Positions 44,301 through 53,712 of a stretch of DNA of 64,000 nucleotides are shown one piece after another. The translations under genes were made by a program, and so were the position numbers. The stretch's first letter is position 1. Each line of letters opens with the position of its first letter. The stretch is from Staphylococcus condimenti (lineage in GTDB: Bacteria > Bacillota > Bacilli > Staphylococcales > Staphylococcaceae), in NCBI RefSeq assembly GCF_001618885.1, contig NZ_CP015114.1, positions 1,860,001 through 1,924,000 on the forward strand. Direction: 5' to 3'. The notes beneath the pieces were generated by a model. It worked only from the letters and a program-made list of their open reading frames with translations, ran no database searches and was not told where the DNA came from.

Positions 44301-47300
44301 GGTCAAAATGGCCAAGATGGTAAATCAATAACAGTTGCGCAAGTAGAGGTACAGCCTAACGGGGATACGAAAGTAACCTTCTCAGATGGAAAAGAAGTGA
44401 TTATTCCTAAAGGAGAGAAAGGCGAAGCAGCAACACCGTTAACAGTAACAGGAGAAACAAAAGATGCCGACGGCAACACAGTAGTTGAATTCAGCGACGG
44501 ATCAACTATAACTGTGTCAAAAGGCGAAACAGGTGCTAAAGGCGATAAAGGAGATACTGGAGCTCAAGGTGCAGCAGGTCAAAATGGTCAAGATGGCAAA
44601 TCAATAACAGTTGCGCAAGTAGAGGCACAGCCTAACGGGGATACGAAAGTAACTTTCTCAGACGGAAAAGAAGTGACTATTCCAAAAGGAGAGAAAGGGG
44701 AAAAAGGCGAAGCAGCAACACCGTTAACAGTAACAGGAGAAACGAAAGATGCCGACGGCAATACAGTAGTTGAGTTCAGTGACGGATCAACTATAACTGT
44801 GTCAAAAGGCGAAGCAGGAGCTAAAGGCGATAAAGGCGACCCGGGCCAAGCGGGAGCAGCAGGACCGAAAGGCGACAAAGGTGATACAGGTGAAGCTGGA
44901 CCAAAAGGCGATAAAGGAGATACTGGAGCTCAAGGTGCAGCAGGTCAAAATGGTCAAGATGGCAAATCAATAACAGTTGCGCAAGTAGAGGTACAGCCTA
45001 ACGGGGATACGAAAGTAACCTTCTCAGATGGAAAAGAAGTGACTATTCCAAAAGGAGAGAAAGGGGAAAAAGGCGAAGCAGCAACACCGTTAACAGTAAC
45101 AAGAGAAACAAAAGATGCCGACGGCAACACAGTAGTTGAATTCAGCGACGGATCAACTATAACTGTATCAAAAGGCGAAGCAGGGGCTAAAGGCGACCCA
45201 GGCCAAGCGGGAGCAGCAGGTCCAAAAGGCGATAAAGGAGATCCGGGTGAAGTTGGACCAAAAGGCGACAAAGGGGATACTGGTGCCCAAGGTGCAGCAG
45301 GTCAAAATGGCCAAGATGGCAAATCAATAACAGTTGCGCAAGTAGAGGTACAGCCTAACGGGGATACGAAAGTAACCTTCTCGGATGGAAAAGAAGTGAT
45401 TATTCCAAAAGGAGAGAAAGGGGAAAAAGGCGAAGCAGCAACACCGTTAACAGTAACAGGAGAAACGAAAGATGCCGACGGCAATACAGTAGTTGAGTTC
45501 AGTGACGGATCAACTATAACTGTGTCAAAAGGCGAAGCAGGAGCTAAAGGCGATAAAGGCGACCCAGGTCAAGCGGGAGCAGCAGGACCGAAAGGCGATA
45601 AAGGAGATCCGGGTGAAGGTGGACCAAAAGGCGACAAAGGTGACACTGGAGCTCAAGGAGCAGCAGGTCAAAATGGTGCAGACGGTAAGTCGATTACAGT
45701 TCAAAGTGTTCAACCAGATGCAAATGGCAACACTGAAGTAACCTTCTCAGACGGATCTAAAGTAGTGATTCCAAAGGCCCAAGACGGAGTTAATGGTCAA
45801 GATGGCACATCAGTTACAATTACTGGCAGTGAAGTTCAACCTGATGGTTCAACGAAAGTCACATTCAGTGATGGTCATGAAATTGTTTTACCAAAAGGTG
45901 AAAAAGGCGATAAAGGGGATGCTGGAGTACAAGGTATAGCAGGTCAAAATGGTGCAGATGGTACTTCTGTTACAGTTCAAAGCTCTGCTCCAGATGCAGA
46001 TGGCAACACTGTTATCACATTCAGCGACGGAACAAAGGTTACAATTCCAAAAGGAGAAAAAGGTGATGTCGGAGCCCAAGGTGAAGCTGGTCGCTCTATT
46101 ACAGTTCAAAGTACTGAAACAACACCAGAAGGCGATACAAAAGTAACGTTCTCAGATGGTACATCAGTTACAATCGCAAAAGGTGATACTGGCGCGACTG
46201 GTGCAGCAGGCCAAAATGGTACGGATGGTAAGTCAATTACAGTGCAAAGTGTACAACCGGATACAGATGGCAATACTGAAGTAACGTTCTCAGATGGCTC
46301 AAAAGTAGTAATTCCGAAAGCTAAAGATGGCGTGAACGGCCAAGACAGTCAATCAGTCACAGTTACTGGCAGTGAAGTACAACCAGATGGTTCAACGAAA
46401 GTAACGTTTAGTGATGGTCATGAAATCGTCATTCCTAAGGGAGAAAAAGGCGATACTGGTGCGACTGGTGCAGCAGGCCAAAATGGTCAAGACGGACAAT
46501 CTATCACTGTCGCAAAAATAGAGCCGCAGCCGAATGGTGATACAAAAGTGACATTCTCAGATGGAAAAGAAGTGACTATACCTAAAGGAGAGAAAGGTGA
46601 TAAGGGAGATACAGGTACAAATGGTGCTGATGGCACATCAATTACTGTTCAATCTTCCGAAGTACAACCAGATGGCAGTACAAAAGTAGTCTTTTCAGAC
46701 GGTCACGAGGTTACAATTCCAAAAGCTCAAGATGGTCGATCAATTACAGTTGATAAAACAGAACCGGATGCAGTTGGAAACATAGTTGTTACATTCTCAG
46801 ACGGCTCATCAGTCACAATTCCTAAAGGTGCAAAAGGCGATAAAGGAGATACTGGGGCTCAAGGTGAAGCAGGCCGAAATGGCGCAGATGCGAAACCATT
46901 AACAGTAACAGGCTCAACACAAACACCGGATGGCAATACTGAAGTGACGTTCTCAGATGGTACTAAAGTAGTCATCCCTAAAGGAGAAAAAGGAGAAAAA
47001 GGAGAAAAAGGAGAAAAAGGTGATACTGGCGCAACTGGTGCATCAGGGCAATCAATCACTGTTCAAAGTACTGAAACAACACCGGACGGTGATACAAAAG
47101 TAACATTCTCAGATGGTACATCAGTTACGATCGCAAAAGGCGATACAGGCGCTCAAGGTGAAGCTGGTCAAAATGGTACGGACGGCAAGTCAATTACAGT
47201 GAAAAGTGTTCAACCAGATGCAGATGGTAATACTGAGGTGACATTCAGTGATGGTACTAAAGTAGTAATACCTAAAGCTAAAGACGGTGTTAATGGTCAA

Positions 47301-50300
47301 GATGGCACATCAGTTACAATCACTGGCAGCGAAGTTCAACCTGATGGTTCAACGAAAGTAACGTTTAGTGATGGTCATGAAATTCTCATTCCAAAAGGAG
47401 AAAAGGGCGAAAAAGGTGACCCTGGAGCTCAAGGAGCAGCAGGCCAAAACGGCCAAGATGGTTCATCTATTACAGTAAAATCTTCTGAAGAACAACCAGA
47501 TGGCAGTACAAAAGTTACATTCAGTGATGGAAAAGAAGTAACTATTCCTAGAGGTGCGAAAGGTGAACAAGGACTTCAAGGAGATAATGGAAAATCTATC
47601 ACAGTTGATAACACCGCTCCAGATGCAGATGGTAATACCGTTGTAACATTCTCAGATGGTTCTAAAGTAACAATTCCTAAAGCTAAAGATGGTATCAATG
47701 GCCAAGATGGAGAATCAATCACTATAACAGGTACAGCAACTAATGCAAATGGCGATACGGTTGTAACATTCTCAGATGGTCATGAAATTACGATTGCTAA
47801 AGGTGAAAAGGGCGAAAAAGGTGAACCGGGCGAATCAGTTACGGTCGCTAAAGTTGAACCGCAACCGAATGGAGATACAAAAGTTACATTTAGTGATGGA
47901 AAAGAAGTTACTATTCCAAAAGGTGAAACAGGAGCACAAGGTGCCAAAGGAGATGCTGGCGAACAAGGGCCTAAAGGTGATGCTGGTACTTCAGTGACTG
48001 TAGACGCCATTAATCAATTGCCGAATGGGGATACAGAAGTAACGTTCTCAGACGGTAAAAAATTGACGATTCCAAAGGGTGAAAAAGGCGATCCGGGCGA
48101 AGCTGGACCAAAAGGCGACAAAGGAGATCCTGGAGCACAAGGTGAAGCAGGTCAAAACGGAGCAGATGCCCAACCTTTAACAGTAACAGGAGAAACAAAA
48201 GATGCCGACGGTAACACAGTTGTGGAATTCAGCGATGGAACAACGGTTACTATTTCAAAAGGCGAAGCAGGAGCTAAAGGTGAAAAAGGCGATCCGGGCG
48301 AAGCTGGACCAAAAGGCGACAAAGGAGATCCTGGGGCCCAAGGTGAAGCAGGTCAAAACGGAGCAGATGCCAAACCTTTAACTGTCACAGCTTCTACGCA
48401 AACACCAGATGGTGATACAGAAGTGACATTTAGTGATGGTACAAAAGTAACGATTCCGAAAGCTCAAGACGGTAGATCGATTACAGTTGATAAAACAGAA
48501 GCAGATGCAGATGGCAACACAGTAGTGACATTCTCAGATGGTAGCGCAATTACAATTCCTAAAGGTGAAAAAGGCGATCCGGGCGACGCCGGAGCAAAAG
48601 GCGACAAAGGAGATCCTGGAGCTCAAGGTGAAGCAGGTCAAAACGGAGCAGATGCTAAACCTTTAACTGTCACAAGTACTGAAAAAGATGCTGACGGCAA
48701 TACAATCATTCACTTCAGCGATGGCGGTACTGCAGTTATCTCTAAAGGAGATAAAGGAGCAGATGGTCAATCAATTACTGTTCAAAATGCAGCACCTGAT
48801 GCAAATGGCAATACAGAAGTCACATTCTCAGATGGTTCTAAAGTTACAATTCCGAAAGCTAGAGATGGTGTTGATGGCCAATCAATTACTATTACTGGCA
48901 ATGAAATATTACCAAGTGGAGATGTAAAGGTTACATTCAGTGATGGTCACGAAATCATCGTTCCAAAAGGAGATGCTGGAGACTCTGTTACGATTGTTCA
49001 AACAACTAAGGATCCAGATGGCAACGCAGTGGTTTCATTCAGTGATGGAAGTAGCGTTACAATTCCTAAAGGGGAAAAAGGCGACAAAGGAGAAGCTGGA
49101 GAATCTGTAACTATCACAGGAACTGAAGTACAACCAGATGGTTCTACAAAAGTCACATTCTCAGATGGTCGTGAAATCAGCATCCCTAAAGGCAAAGATG
49201 GTAAATCTGTTACAATCACTAAAGCTGAACCAGATGCAGATGGTAATACAGTAATTGACTTCAGTGATGGTTCTAAAGTGACTGTACCAAAAGGACAAGA
49301 TGGAAAATCAATTACTATCGCTAACACTGAAAACTTACCTGATGGCAATGTTAAAGTCATTTTCAGTGATGGACATGAAATCGTAGTACCAAAAGGAGAT
49401 AAAGGTACGGATGGCCAATCTATCTCAATTACTTCTTCAGTCGTTCAACCAGATGGTAATACGAAAGTAGTATTCAGCGATGGACATGAAATTGTAGTGC
49501 CAAAAGGCCAAGATGGAAAATCAATTTCTATCGTTTCAACAACTAAAGATAAAAATGGTAACACAGTTGTAGAATTTAATGATGGTACTTCAGTTACAAT
49601 TGCTAAAGGCGACAAAGGAGAAAAAGGAGATCAAGGTTTAAATGGTAATAATGGACGTGACGGTCAAGATGGTCAATCAATTACAGTAACTGGACAAACT
49701 ATTGATCCTGACGGTAATACAAAAGTCACATTCAGTGACGGAAAAACAATCACGGTACCAAAAGGTCAAGACGGTACATCAGTCACTGTAAAAGATTCGC
49801 ATCAAGATGAAGACGGTAACACAGTTGTGGAATTCAGCGACGGAAAAGCAATCACAGTATTGAAAGGTGCAGATGGTCGTGATGGCGTAGACGGCAAAGA
49901 CGGTAAATCTATCACTATAACTGGCCAATCTATCGACCCGAACGGAAATACTATTGTAACGTTCAGTGATGGCAAAACAATTACAGTACCAAAAGGCCAA
50001 GATGGCAGATCTGTTTCAGTGAAAGGTTCTCATCAAGATGCAGATGGCAACACTGTAGTTGAATTTACTGATGGAAATGTTATCACTGTCTTAAAAGGTC
50101 AAAATGGCAAAGATGGTGTTGAGGGCAAATCTATTACGGTAACAGGCCAAAAAGTTGATTCGAATGGCAATACTATTGTTGTATTCAATGATGGACGTGA
50201 AATTACAATTCCAAAAGGTAAGGATGGTACATCAGTTACTGTGAAGAATTCGCATCAAGATAAAGACGGCAACACAGTAGTTGAATTCAGCGACGGAAAA

Positions 50301-51122
50301 ACAATCACAGTATTGAAAGGTACAGATGGTCGTGATGGCCTTAACGGAAGAGATGCACAACCTTATACACCAGTTATTATTGTTAATAACTATATCGATG
50401 GTTATAATACGCACGTTGTTTGTTTGAGTGATGGACGTAAAATTGAAATTCCATGTTCTCCGAATGGTCAACCAGTTATTATCGTTGGTTATTACTACGA
50501 TACAGTTGGAAATATTGTTTTACAATGCGGAGATAATTCACGTGTGATTGTTCCGTGTCAAAAACCAATTCAACCATCAGTATCTATTCCAATGATTCCA
50601 TTGGTGCCAGCACAACCTAATGTTCCGGTACAACCTAGCGTACCAGCACAACCAACTGTCCCAGCGCAACCAAGTGTTCCAGCGCAACCAAGTGTTCCAA
50701 CAAACCCGGATGGTCAAATTGAAATATCAAACGTACCTGGTCAACAAACACCGACAGTACCGACTCAACCAGGAGACACGCCAATTATTCCTAATGATTC
50801 AGGCAATCAATTTGTTCCAGAACAACCGAATACTGATACAAAAGTACCTTCAGTAGAAGAAGATAACAACAAAGGTAAACATGTAAAAGATACAAATCAA
50901 GATTTCACAACGCAAAAAACAAATACAGATATTAAAGTTGCGACTTCTGATGCGAAAGTTGAAAAAGCAAATAAAACAAATTCAACTCAACCTGAACAAA
51001 AAGTGAAAGCATTGCCGAATACAGGTAACGCTAATACAGCACCGATGTTGTATGGTACTATCTTTGCAGGTTTAGGAACAGCAATGATGTTTGGTATGAA
51101 ACGTCGTAAAAATGAAAACTAA
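41358..51122 (+). CDS. Collagen-like / beta-module cell-wall-anchored protein (YSIRK, G5, LPNTG), 3,254 aa
   Basis: The start is ATG 41358 after CAGGAGGAC; the frame extends upstream without a better start. Order: a YSIRK signal peptide; an acidic Gln/Glu spacer; an N-terminal domain (about 170-480). A G5 domain follows (about 487-551, [15 protein letters not shown] to VIELG), then an Ig-like segment. From about 684 to 3060 come some 52 short beta modules (pattern [30 protein letters not shown]). Most are separated by collagen-like Gly-X-Y runs of 1-18 triplets ([20 protein letters not shown]). A Pro-rich VPAQPS linker, LPNTG, a hydrophobic span and KRRKNEN end it. The collagen parts probably trimerise into a rod; a binding role for the tip is inference. 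No family name is known to me for the whole architecture. Confidence 0.92.
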   Translation: MKSKNSKRLDFLPNTQNKYSIRKFTVGTASILLGTTLIFGASHEVQAAEENNLQDTAQTTSSEPQTVDLNSDLQAQQPTEKQEIIPSSEEATSQEQNTKVELQQNENHVEAQPQAADQEKNNSESTERQEAELKTDASNNVQNHDKDIEKPEIATRALTDNASNEDVPYGSYEIPQEFIQKYEQSTDREKLVKELLSENYEPNDVEGILGKLNVDYNSISPENLAQEILRAGLEYANEQTSKYTVYAVRAIPEDSSSATTYPYGDDRTHSNVNPEGGTASEVVGALKTAITIPATGISVKGNGTTYVGQKPSNYTFTAIPDHENNVMKFTVKYNASAGTGDHYIDLGGLKLGKDYGYRPTIPYVYTQVGTVTRPGAPSTIHGSLKEGVAKPGYPEGYAMDNRPAVTNAMITNGGYGLLEFNVPVNNWNGDLSIDAFPMMFSQTGPYEKSPNPFSTDNYFYDKSEVVLDANPDINITQSTKEKDEVAPFETEYVTTSDLPVGQQRIKSEGQTGIKTYQQKEVRYKDKVIGRTLENGVITEQPINRVIELGVGNITPVENVMPPVLDPKLSGMNTVTGETIPNAKVNITVGLTNYTTTSDATGKFSQDLATPLKEEEIISATVEKDGKTSLPGKTIVPRDVKAPTLAFKSTKTTQGGVNGTLVTVTNKETGEKLGETFIPDGKSVGVQSMTKQPDGSTQITFTDGNSFTIAKGDKGDKGENGQPGHSITILNTQDLPNGDKYVLFSDNTSITIPKGAKGDQGDSIKIISTNPTPNGPKVTFSDGSFMIIPKGKDGEDGRDGRDGQAGRDGDSVTITSTKTQSDGSIKVTFSTGKSILIPKGDKGDKGDTGATGAQGAKGEKGDSGQDGTSVTITETKTLPNGNKEVTFSDGKTLEIPRGDKGDVGEKGTDGTSVTVDQINKLPNGDSEVVFSDGKKVIIPKGEKGDKGDPGQVGATGPKGDKGDPGEAGPKGDKGDTGAQGAAGQNGQDGKSITVAQVEVQPNGDTKVTFSDGKEVIIPKGEKGEAATPLTVTGETKDADGNTVVEFSDGSTITVSKGETGAKGDKGDTGAQGAAGQNGQDGKSITVAQVEAQPNGDTKVTFSDGKEVTIPKGEKGEKGEAATPLTVTGETKDADGNTVVEFSDGSTITVSKGEAGAKGDKGDPGQAGAAGPKGDKGDTGEAGPKGDKGDTGAQGAAGQNGQDGKSITVAQVEVQPNGDTKVTFSDGKEVTIPKGEKGEKGEAATPLTVTRETKDADGNTVVEFSDGSTITVSKGEAGAKGDPGQAGAAGPKGDKGDPGEVGPKGDKGDTGAQGAAGQNGQDGKSITVAQVEVQPNGDTKVTFSDGKEVIIPKGEKGEKGEAATPLTVTGETKDADGNTVVEFSDGSTITVSKGEAGAKGDKGDPGQAGAAGPKGDKGDPGEGGPKGDKGDTGAQGAAGQNGADGKSITVQSVQPDANGNTEVTFSDGSKVVIPKAQDGVNGQDGTSVTITGSEVQPDGSTKVTFSDGHEIVLPKGEKGDKGDAGVQGIAGQNGADGTSVTVQSSAPDADGNTVITFSDGTKVTIPKGEKGDVGAQGEAGRSITVQSTETTPEGDTKVTFSDGTSVTIAKGDTGATGAAGQNGTDGKSITVQSVQPDTDGNTEVTFSDGSKVVIPKAKDGVNGQDSQSVTVTGSEVQPDGSTKVTFSDGHEIVIPKGEKGDTGATGAAGQNGQDGQSITVAKIEPQPNGDTKVTFSDGKEVTIPKGEKGDKGDTGTNGADGTSITVQSSEVQPDGSTKVVFSDGHEVTIPKAQDGRSITVDKTEPDAVGNIVVTFSDGSSVTIPKGAKGDKGDTGAQGEAGRNGADAKPLTVTGSTQTPDGNTEVTFSDGTKVVIPKGEKGEKGEKGEKGDTGATGASGQSITVQSTETTPDGDTKVTFSDGTSVTIAKGDTGAQGEAGQNGTDGKSITVKSVQPDADGNTEVTFSDGTKVVIPKAKDGVNGQDGTSVTITGSEVQPDGSTKVTFSDGHEILIPKGEKGEKGDPGAQGAAGQNGQDGSSITVKSSEEQPDGSTKVTFSDGKEVTIPRGAKGEQGLQGDNGKSITVDNTAPDADGNTVVTFSDGSKVTIPKAKDGINGQDGESITITGTATNANGDTVVTFSDGHEITIAKGEKGEKGEPGESVTVAKVEPQPNGDTKVTFSDGKEVTIPKGETGAQGAKGDAGEQGPKGDAGTSVTVDAINQLPNGDTEVTFSDGKKLTIPKGEKGDPGEAGPKGDKGDPGAQGEAGQNGADAQPLTVTGETKDADGNTVVEFSDGTTVTISKGEAGAKGEKGDPGEAGPKGDKGDPGAQGEAGQNGADAKPLTVTASTQTPDGDTEVTFSDGTKVTIPKAQDGRSITVDKTEADADGNTVVTFSDGSAITIPKGEKGDPGDAGAKGDKGDPGAQGEAGQNGADAKPLTVTSTEKDADGNTIIHFSDGGTAVISKGDKGADGQSITVQNAAPDANGNTEVTFSDGSKVTIPKARDGVDGQSITITGNEILPSGDVKVTFSDGHEIIVPKGDAGDSVTIVQTTKDPDGNAVVSFSDGSSVTIPKGEKGDKGEAGESVTITGTEVQPDGSTKVTFSDGREISIPKGKDGKSVTITKAEPDADGNTVIDFSDGSKVTVPKGQDGKSITIANTENLPDGNVKVIFSDGHEIVVPKGDKGTDGQSISITSSVVQPDGNTKVVFSDGHEIVVPKGQDGKSISIVSTTKDKNGNTVVEFNDGTSVTIAKGDKGEKGDQGLNGNNGRDGQDGQSITVTGQTIDPDGNTKVTFSDGKTITVPKGQDGTSVTVKDSHQDEDGNTVVEFSDGKAITVLKGADGRDGVDGKDGKSITITGQSIDPNGNTIVTFSDGKTITVPKGQDGRSVSVKGSHQDADGNTVVEFTDGNVITVLKGQNGKDGVEGKSITVTGQKVDSNGNTIVVFNDGREITIPKGKDGTSVTVKNSHQDKDGNTVVEFSDGKTITVLKGTDGRDGLNGRDAQPYTPVIIVNNYIDGYNTHVVCLSDGRKIEIPCSPNGQPVIIVGYYYDTVGNIVLQCGDNSRVIVPCQKPIQPSVSIPMIPLVPAQPNVPVQPSVPAQPTVPAQPSVPAQPSVPTNPDGQIEISNVPGQQTPTVPTQPGDTPIIPNDSGNQFVPEQPNTDTKVPSVEEDNNKGKHVKDTNQDFTTQKTNTDIKVATSDAKVEKANKTNSTQPEQKVKALPNTGNANTAPMLYGTIFAGLGTAMMFGMKRRKNEN
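43410..50560 (+). repeat. About 52 alternating beta modules and Gly-X-Y segments
   Basis: Each module has a core of about 33 residues centred on FSDG, followed by IPKG and a variable number of Gly-X-Y triplets. In the 44.3-45.7 kb part, near-identical copies start at 44325, 44601, 44967 and 45324. Their spacings (276, 366 and 357) differ by multiples of 9 bases, i.e. whole collagen triplets. Confidence 0.88.
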
Positions 51123-51140
51123 ATATATGCTTTAAATTTG

Positions 51141-51171
51141 AGAATCAGGCTTTAATGCCTGGTTCTTTTTT
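51141..51171 (+). terminator. Terminator of the collagen-like protein gene
   Basis: AGAATCAGGC pairs with GCCTGGTTCT (one G-T pair) around TTTAAT and runs into a T stretch. Confidence 0.85.
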
Positions 51172-51175
51172 GCAC

Positions 51176-51214
51176 AAAAAAGCCTTAAAAGCTGATTTAA
51201 CAGCTTTTAAGACT
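51176..51214 (-). terminator. Terminator of the second CshA-type gene
   Basis: CTTAAAAGCTG and CAGCTTTTAAG form an 11-bp stem around ATTTAA. On the minus strand the stem ends in a T run. It lies 20 bases past the minus-strand stop and back to back with the preceding terminator. Confidence 0.82.
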
Positions 51215-51233
51215 AAAATAATTACAATGGTAT

Positions 51234-53639
51234 TTATAAGCTATCTTCTTTTTTTCTTCTGCTGAATGCAGCTAATCCAAACAATACAAGCGTTGCGCCA
51301 AACAGAAGTGTGCGTGTATTGTTATTTTCAACTCCTGTTTGAGGTAATGAATTTGTCTTATTTTCAGTGTTGTTTCGAGTTGCATTTTGTTTCGCTGCAG
51401 TTTTGTGAGTTGTTTGTGATTGCATTTTTTCTGATGGTTGTATGCTGATAGTAGGTGATTCTAAGTTTGTTTTTTCTAGTGTGATTTTTTCAGATATATA
51501 TGATTCTTCAGATGTAATAGAGTTTTTAGAAAGTTGTGCAGTCGGTACATCTGTTGCTGTTATAACTTTATCATTAGGATGAGTGTGTGGTATGGAAGTA
51601 TGATTTTCTTTTTTGATAAGATTATTTTTTTGAAGTGACTTATCTTTGTTAGGTGTCGGAATGTTGGAAGTATTTTCATTAGGAACAATCACTTTTTTCA
51701 CTATTTCATGAGTAATAGGAGTACTTGGTTCAGGATCAATATTTTGAACAGTTGGTTTTAGTGGTTCTTTTTCTTTGATGACTGGTTTTTCTTGAGGATG
51801 GTTTTGGTTATCGGTAGTTGATGGCGGTTGTTCTTCAGCAGTTACTGGAGTCACATGCGGTGTATATTTTGCTGTAACAGACGTGCCATTTTTGTCCACA
51901 CGTTTTACTTCAACACTTGAACCATCACCTGTGAAATGAGGAACCGGTGTGAATGTGATTTTACCATCTGGATCCATTGTATAAGTACCTTCGTCTGGAA
52001 TAACTACTTTATCAACTTCATCCCCTGTATTCGGGTCGATTAATTTAGGAGGAACAGTTTCATCAATCGGAATTAGAGGGTGTCCTTCTATAAAAGTAGG
52101 TGTGCCTTCTTGAGGTTCACCTTGAGGTCCTTCAGAAGTAGCCGGTGTACCGATAGGTGTTACAGCAGTCACTTTCGGTGTATATATCGCAGTAACAGAC
52201 GTGCCGTTTTTGTCCACACGTTTTACTTCAACACTTGAACCATCACCTGTGAAATAAGGAACCGGTGTGAAGGTCACTTTTCCATCTGGCTCAATTGTAT
52301 AAGTACCTTCATCAGGAACGATTACTTTATCAACTTCTTCGCCTGTATTCGGGTCGATTAATTTAGGAGGGACAGTTTCATCAATCGGGATTAAAGGATC
52401 TCCACCTTCGAAAGTAGGTGTGCCTTCTTGAGGCTGACCTTGAGGCCCTTCAGATGTAACTGGTGTACCAACAGGGGTAACTGGTGTAACATTCGGTGTG
52501 TAAGTGGTTTGAACAGTTGTACCGTTAGTATCGACACGTTCAACAGTGATTGGAATCGCTTTTCCAGTAAATTGTGGTTCAGGTGTAAAAGTAATTGTGC
52601 CATCGTTATTGGCGATATAAGTGCCTTCGTTAGGGATGATTAACTTAGAAACTTTGTCCCCAGTATTTGGATCAATCAACTTCGGTGCACTATTTTTGTC
52701 AATCGGAACTAAAGGATGTCCTTCTTTAAAAGTAGGTGTGCCTGTTTGTTTTTGTCCTTGAAGCCCTGTTGATTCAGAAGGTTCAGCTGCTGGAATAACT
52801 GAAGAAACGTTAGGTGTATATGTTGCAGTAACTGGGATACCGTTTTTATCGACGCGCTTTACTTTGATAGTTGTTCCTTCACCGATAAAGTGAGGTTCTG
52901 GAGTGAATGTGACTTTACCATTTGGCTCAATTGTGTAAGTACCTTCATCAGGAACGATTACTTTATCAACTTCATTACCTGTATTCGGATCAATCAATTT
53001 CGGTGCAGTATTTTCATCAATCGGAACTAAAGGATTGCCGCCTTCGAAAGTAGGTGTACCCTCTTGAGGTTGACCTTGAGGACCTTCAGATGTAACTGGT
53101 GTACCTACTGGAGTAACCGGTGTGACATTCGGTGTGTAAGTGGTTTGAACAGCTGTTCCGTTAGTATCGACGCGTTCGACAGTGATTGGAGATGCTTTTC
53201 CTGTAAATTGAGGTTCAGGTGTGAAGGTAATTGTGCCATCATTATTTGCGATATAAGTGCCTTCATCAGGGATAGCTAACTTAGAAACTTTGCTTCCTGT
53301 GTTTGGATCGATTAATTGAGGTGCGATTGTTTCATTAATCGGAACTAAGGGGTTACCTCCTTTGAATACAGGTGTTCCGATTTGCGGTTGCCCTTGAAGA
53401 CCTGTAGTTTCAGCAGGCTCGGCTGTTGGTGTCACAGGTGTAACAGTTGGAATATAAACAGCATCCATTGTTGTTTTACCATTGATGCCTTGATTGATAT
53501 TTTCTAAATTATTCTCATCTGTGTTACTTGTCCAACCGGATGTATTTCCGTTTAAATCAGTAGCGCGTAAAACAATACCTTTTGCGGTACCTTTGAATTG
53601 AGGATCAGGCGTAAATGTAATTGTGCCATCTGGTGTCAC
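51234..53639 (-). CDS. CshA-type surface protein 2, C-terminal part (LPQTG), separated by frameshift
   Basis: This frame continues the gene that starts at 55998. The homologous reading extends upstream to the poly-A tract at 53731-53740; ATG 53639 is only its first Met. It encodes the end of the diverged first fibril repeat, five regular CshA-type repeats (subtype order A B A B B) and a Pro/Thr/Lys-rich stalk. It ends with LPQTG, a hydrophobic span and SRRKKEDSL. Sequence agreement with the intact paralogue at 29464-35271 is high throughout. With one A fewer in the tract, the whole protein would be 1,587 residues. As read, the anchor and repeats are not translated with the signal peptide. Confidence 0.85.
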   Translation of the reverse strand: MTPDGTITFTPDPQFKGTAKGIVLRATDLNGNTSGWTSNTDENNLENINQGINGKTTMDAVYIPTVTPVTPTAEPAETTGLQGQPQIGTPVFKGGNPLVPINETIAPQLIDPNTGSKVSKLAIPDEGTYIANNDGTITFTPEPQFTGKASPITVERVDTNGTAVQTTYTPNVTPVTPVGTPVTSEGPQGQPQEGTPTFEGGNPLVPIDENTAPKLIDPNTGNEVDKVIVPDEGTYTIEPNGKVTFTPEPHFIGEGTTIKVKRVDKNGIPVTATYTPNVSSVIPAAEPSESTGLQGQKQTGTPTFKEGHPLVPIDKNSAPKLIDPNTGDKVSKLIIPNEGTYIANNDGTITFTPEPQFTGKAIPITVERVDTNGTTVQTTYTPNVTPVTPVGTPVTSEGPQGQPQEGTPTFEGGDPLIPIDETVPPKLIDPNTGEEVDKVIVPDEGTYTIEPDGKVTFTPVPYFTGDGSSVEVKRVDKNGTSVTAIYTPKVTAVTPIGTPATSEGPQGEPQEGTPTFIEGHPLIPIDETVPPKLIDPNTGDEVDKVVIPDEGTYTMDPDGKITFTPVPHFTGDGSSVEVKRVDKNGTSVTAKYTPHVTPVTAEEQPPSTTDNQNHPQEKPVIKEKEPLKPTVQNIDPEPSTPITHEIVKKVIVPNENTSNIPTPNKDKSLQKNNLIKKENHTSIPHTHPNDKVITATDVPTAQLSKNSITSEESYISEKITLEKTNLESPTISIQPSEKMQSQTTHKTAAKQNATRNNTENKTNSLPQTGVENNNTRTLLFGATLVLFGLAAFSRRKKEDSL

Positions 53640-53712
53640 ATCATATTGACCTTCATTTGGTACAGTTAATGATGAAACTAATTTTCCATCGGTATCTACG
53701 ATTTGTATTGCT

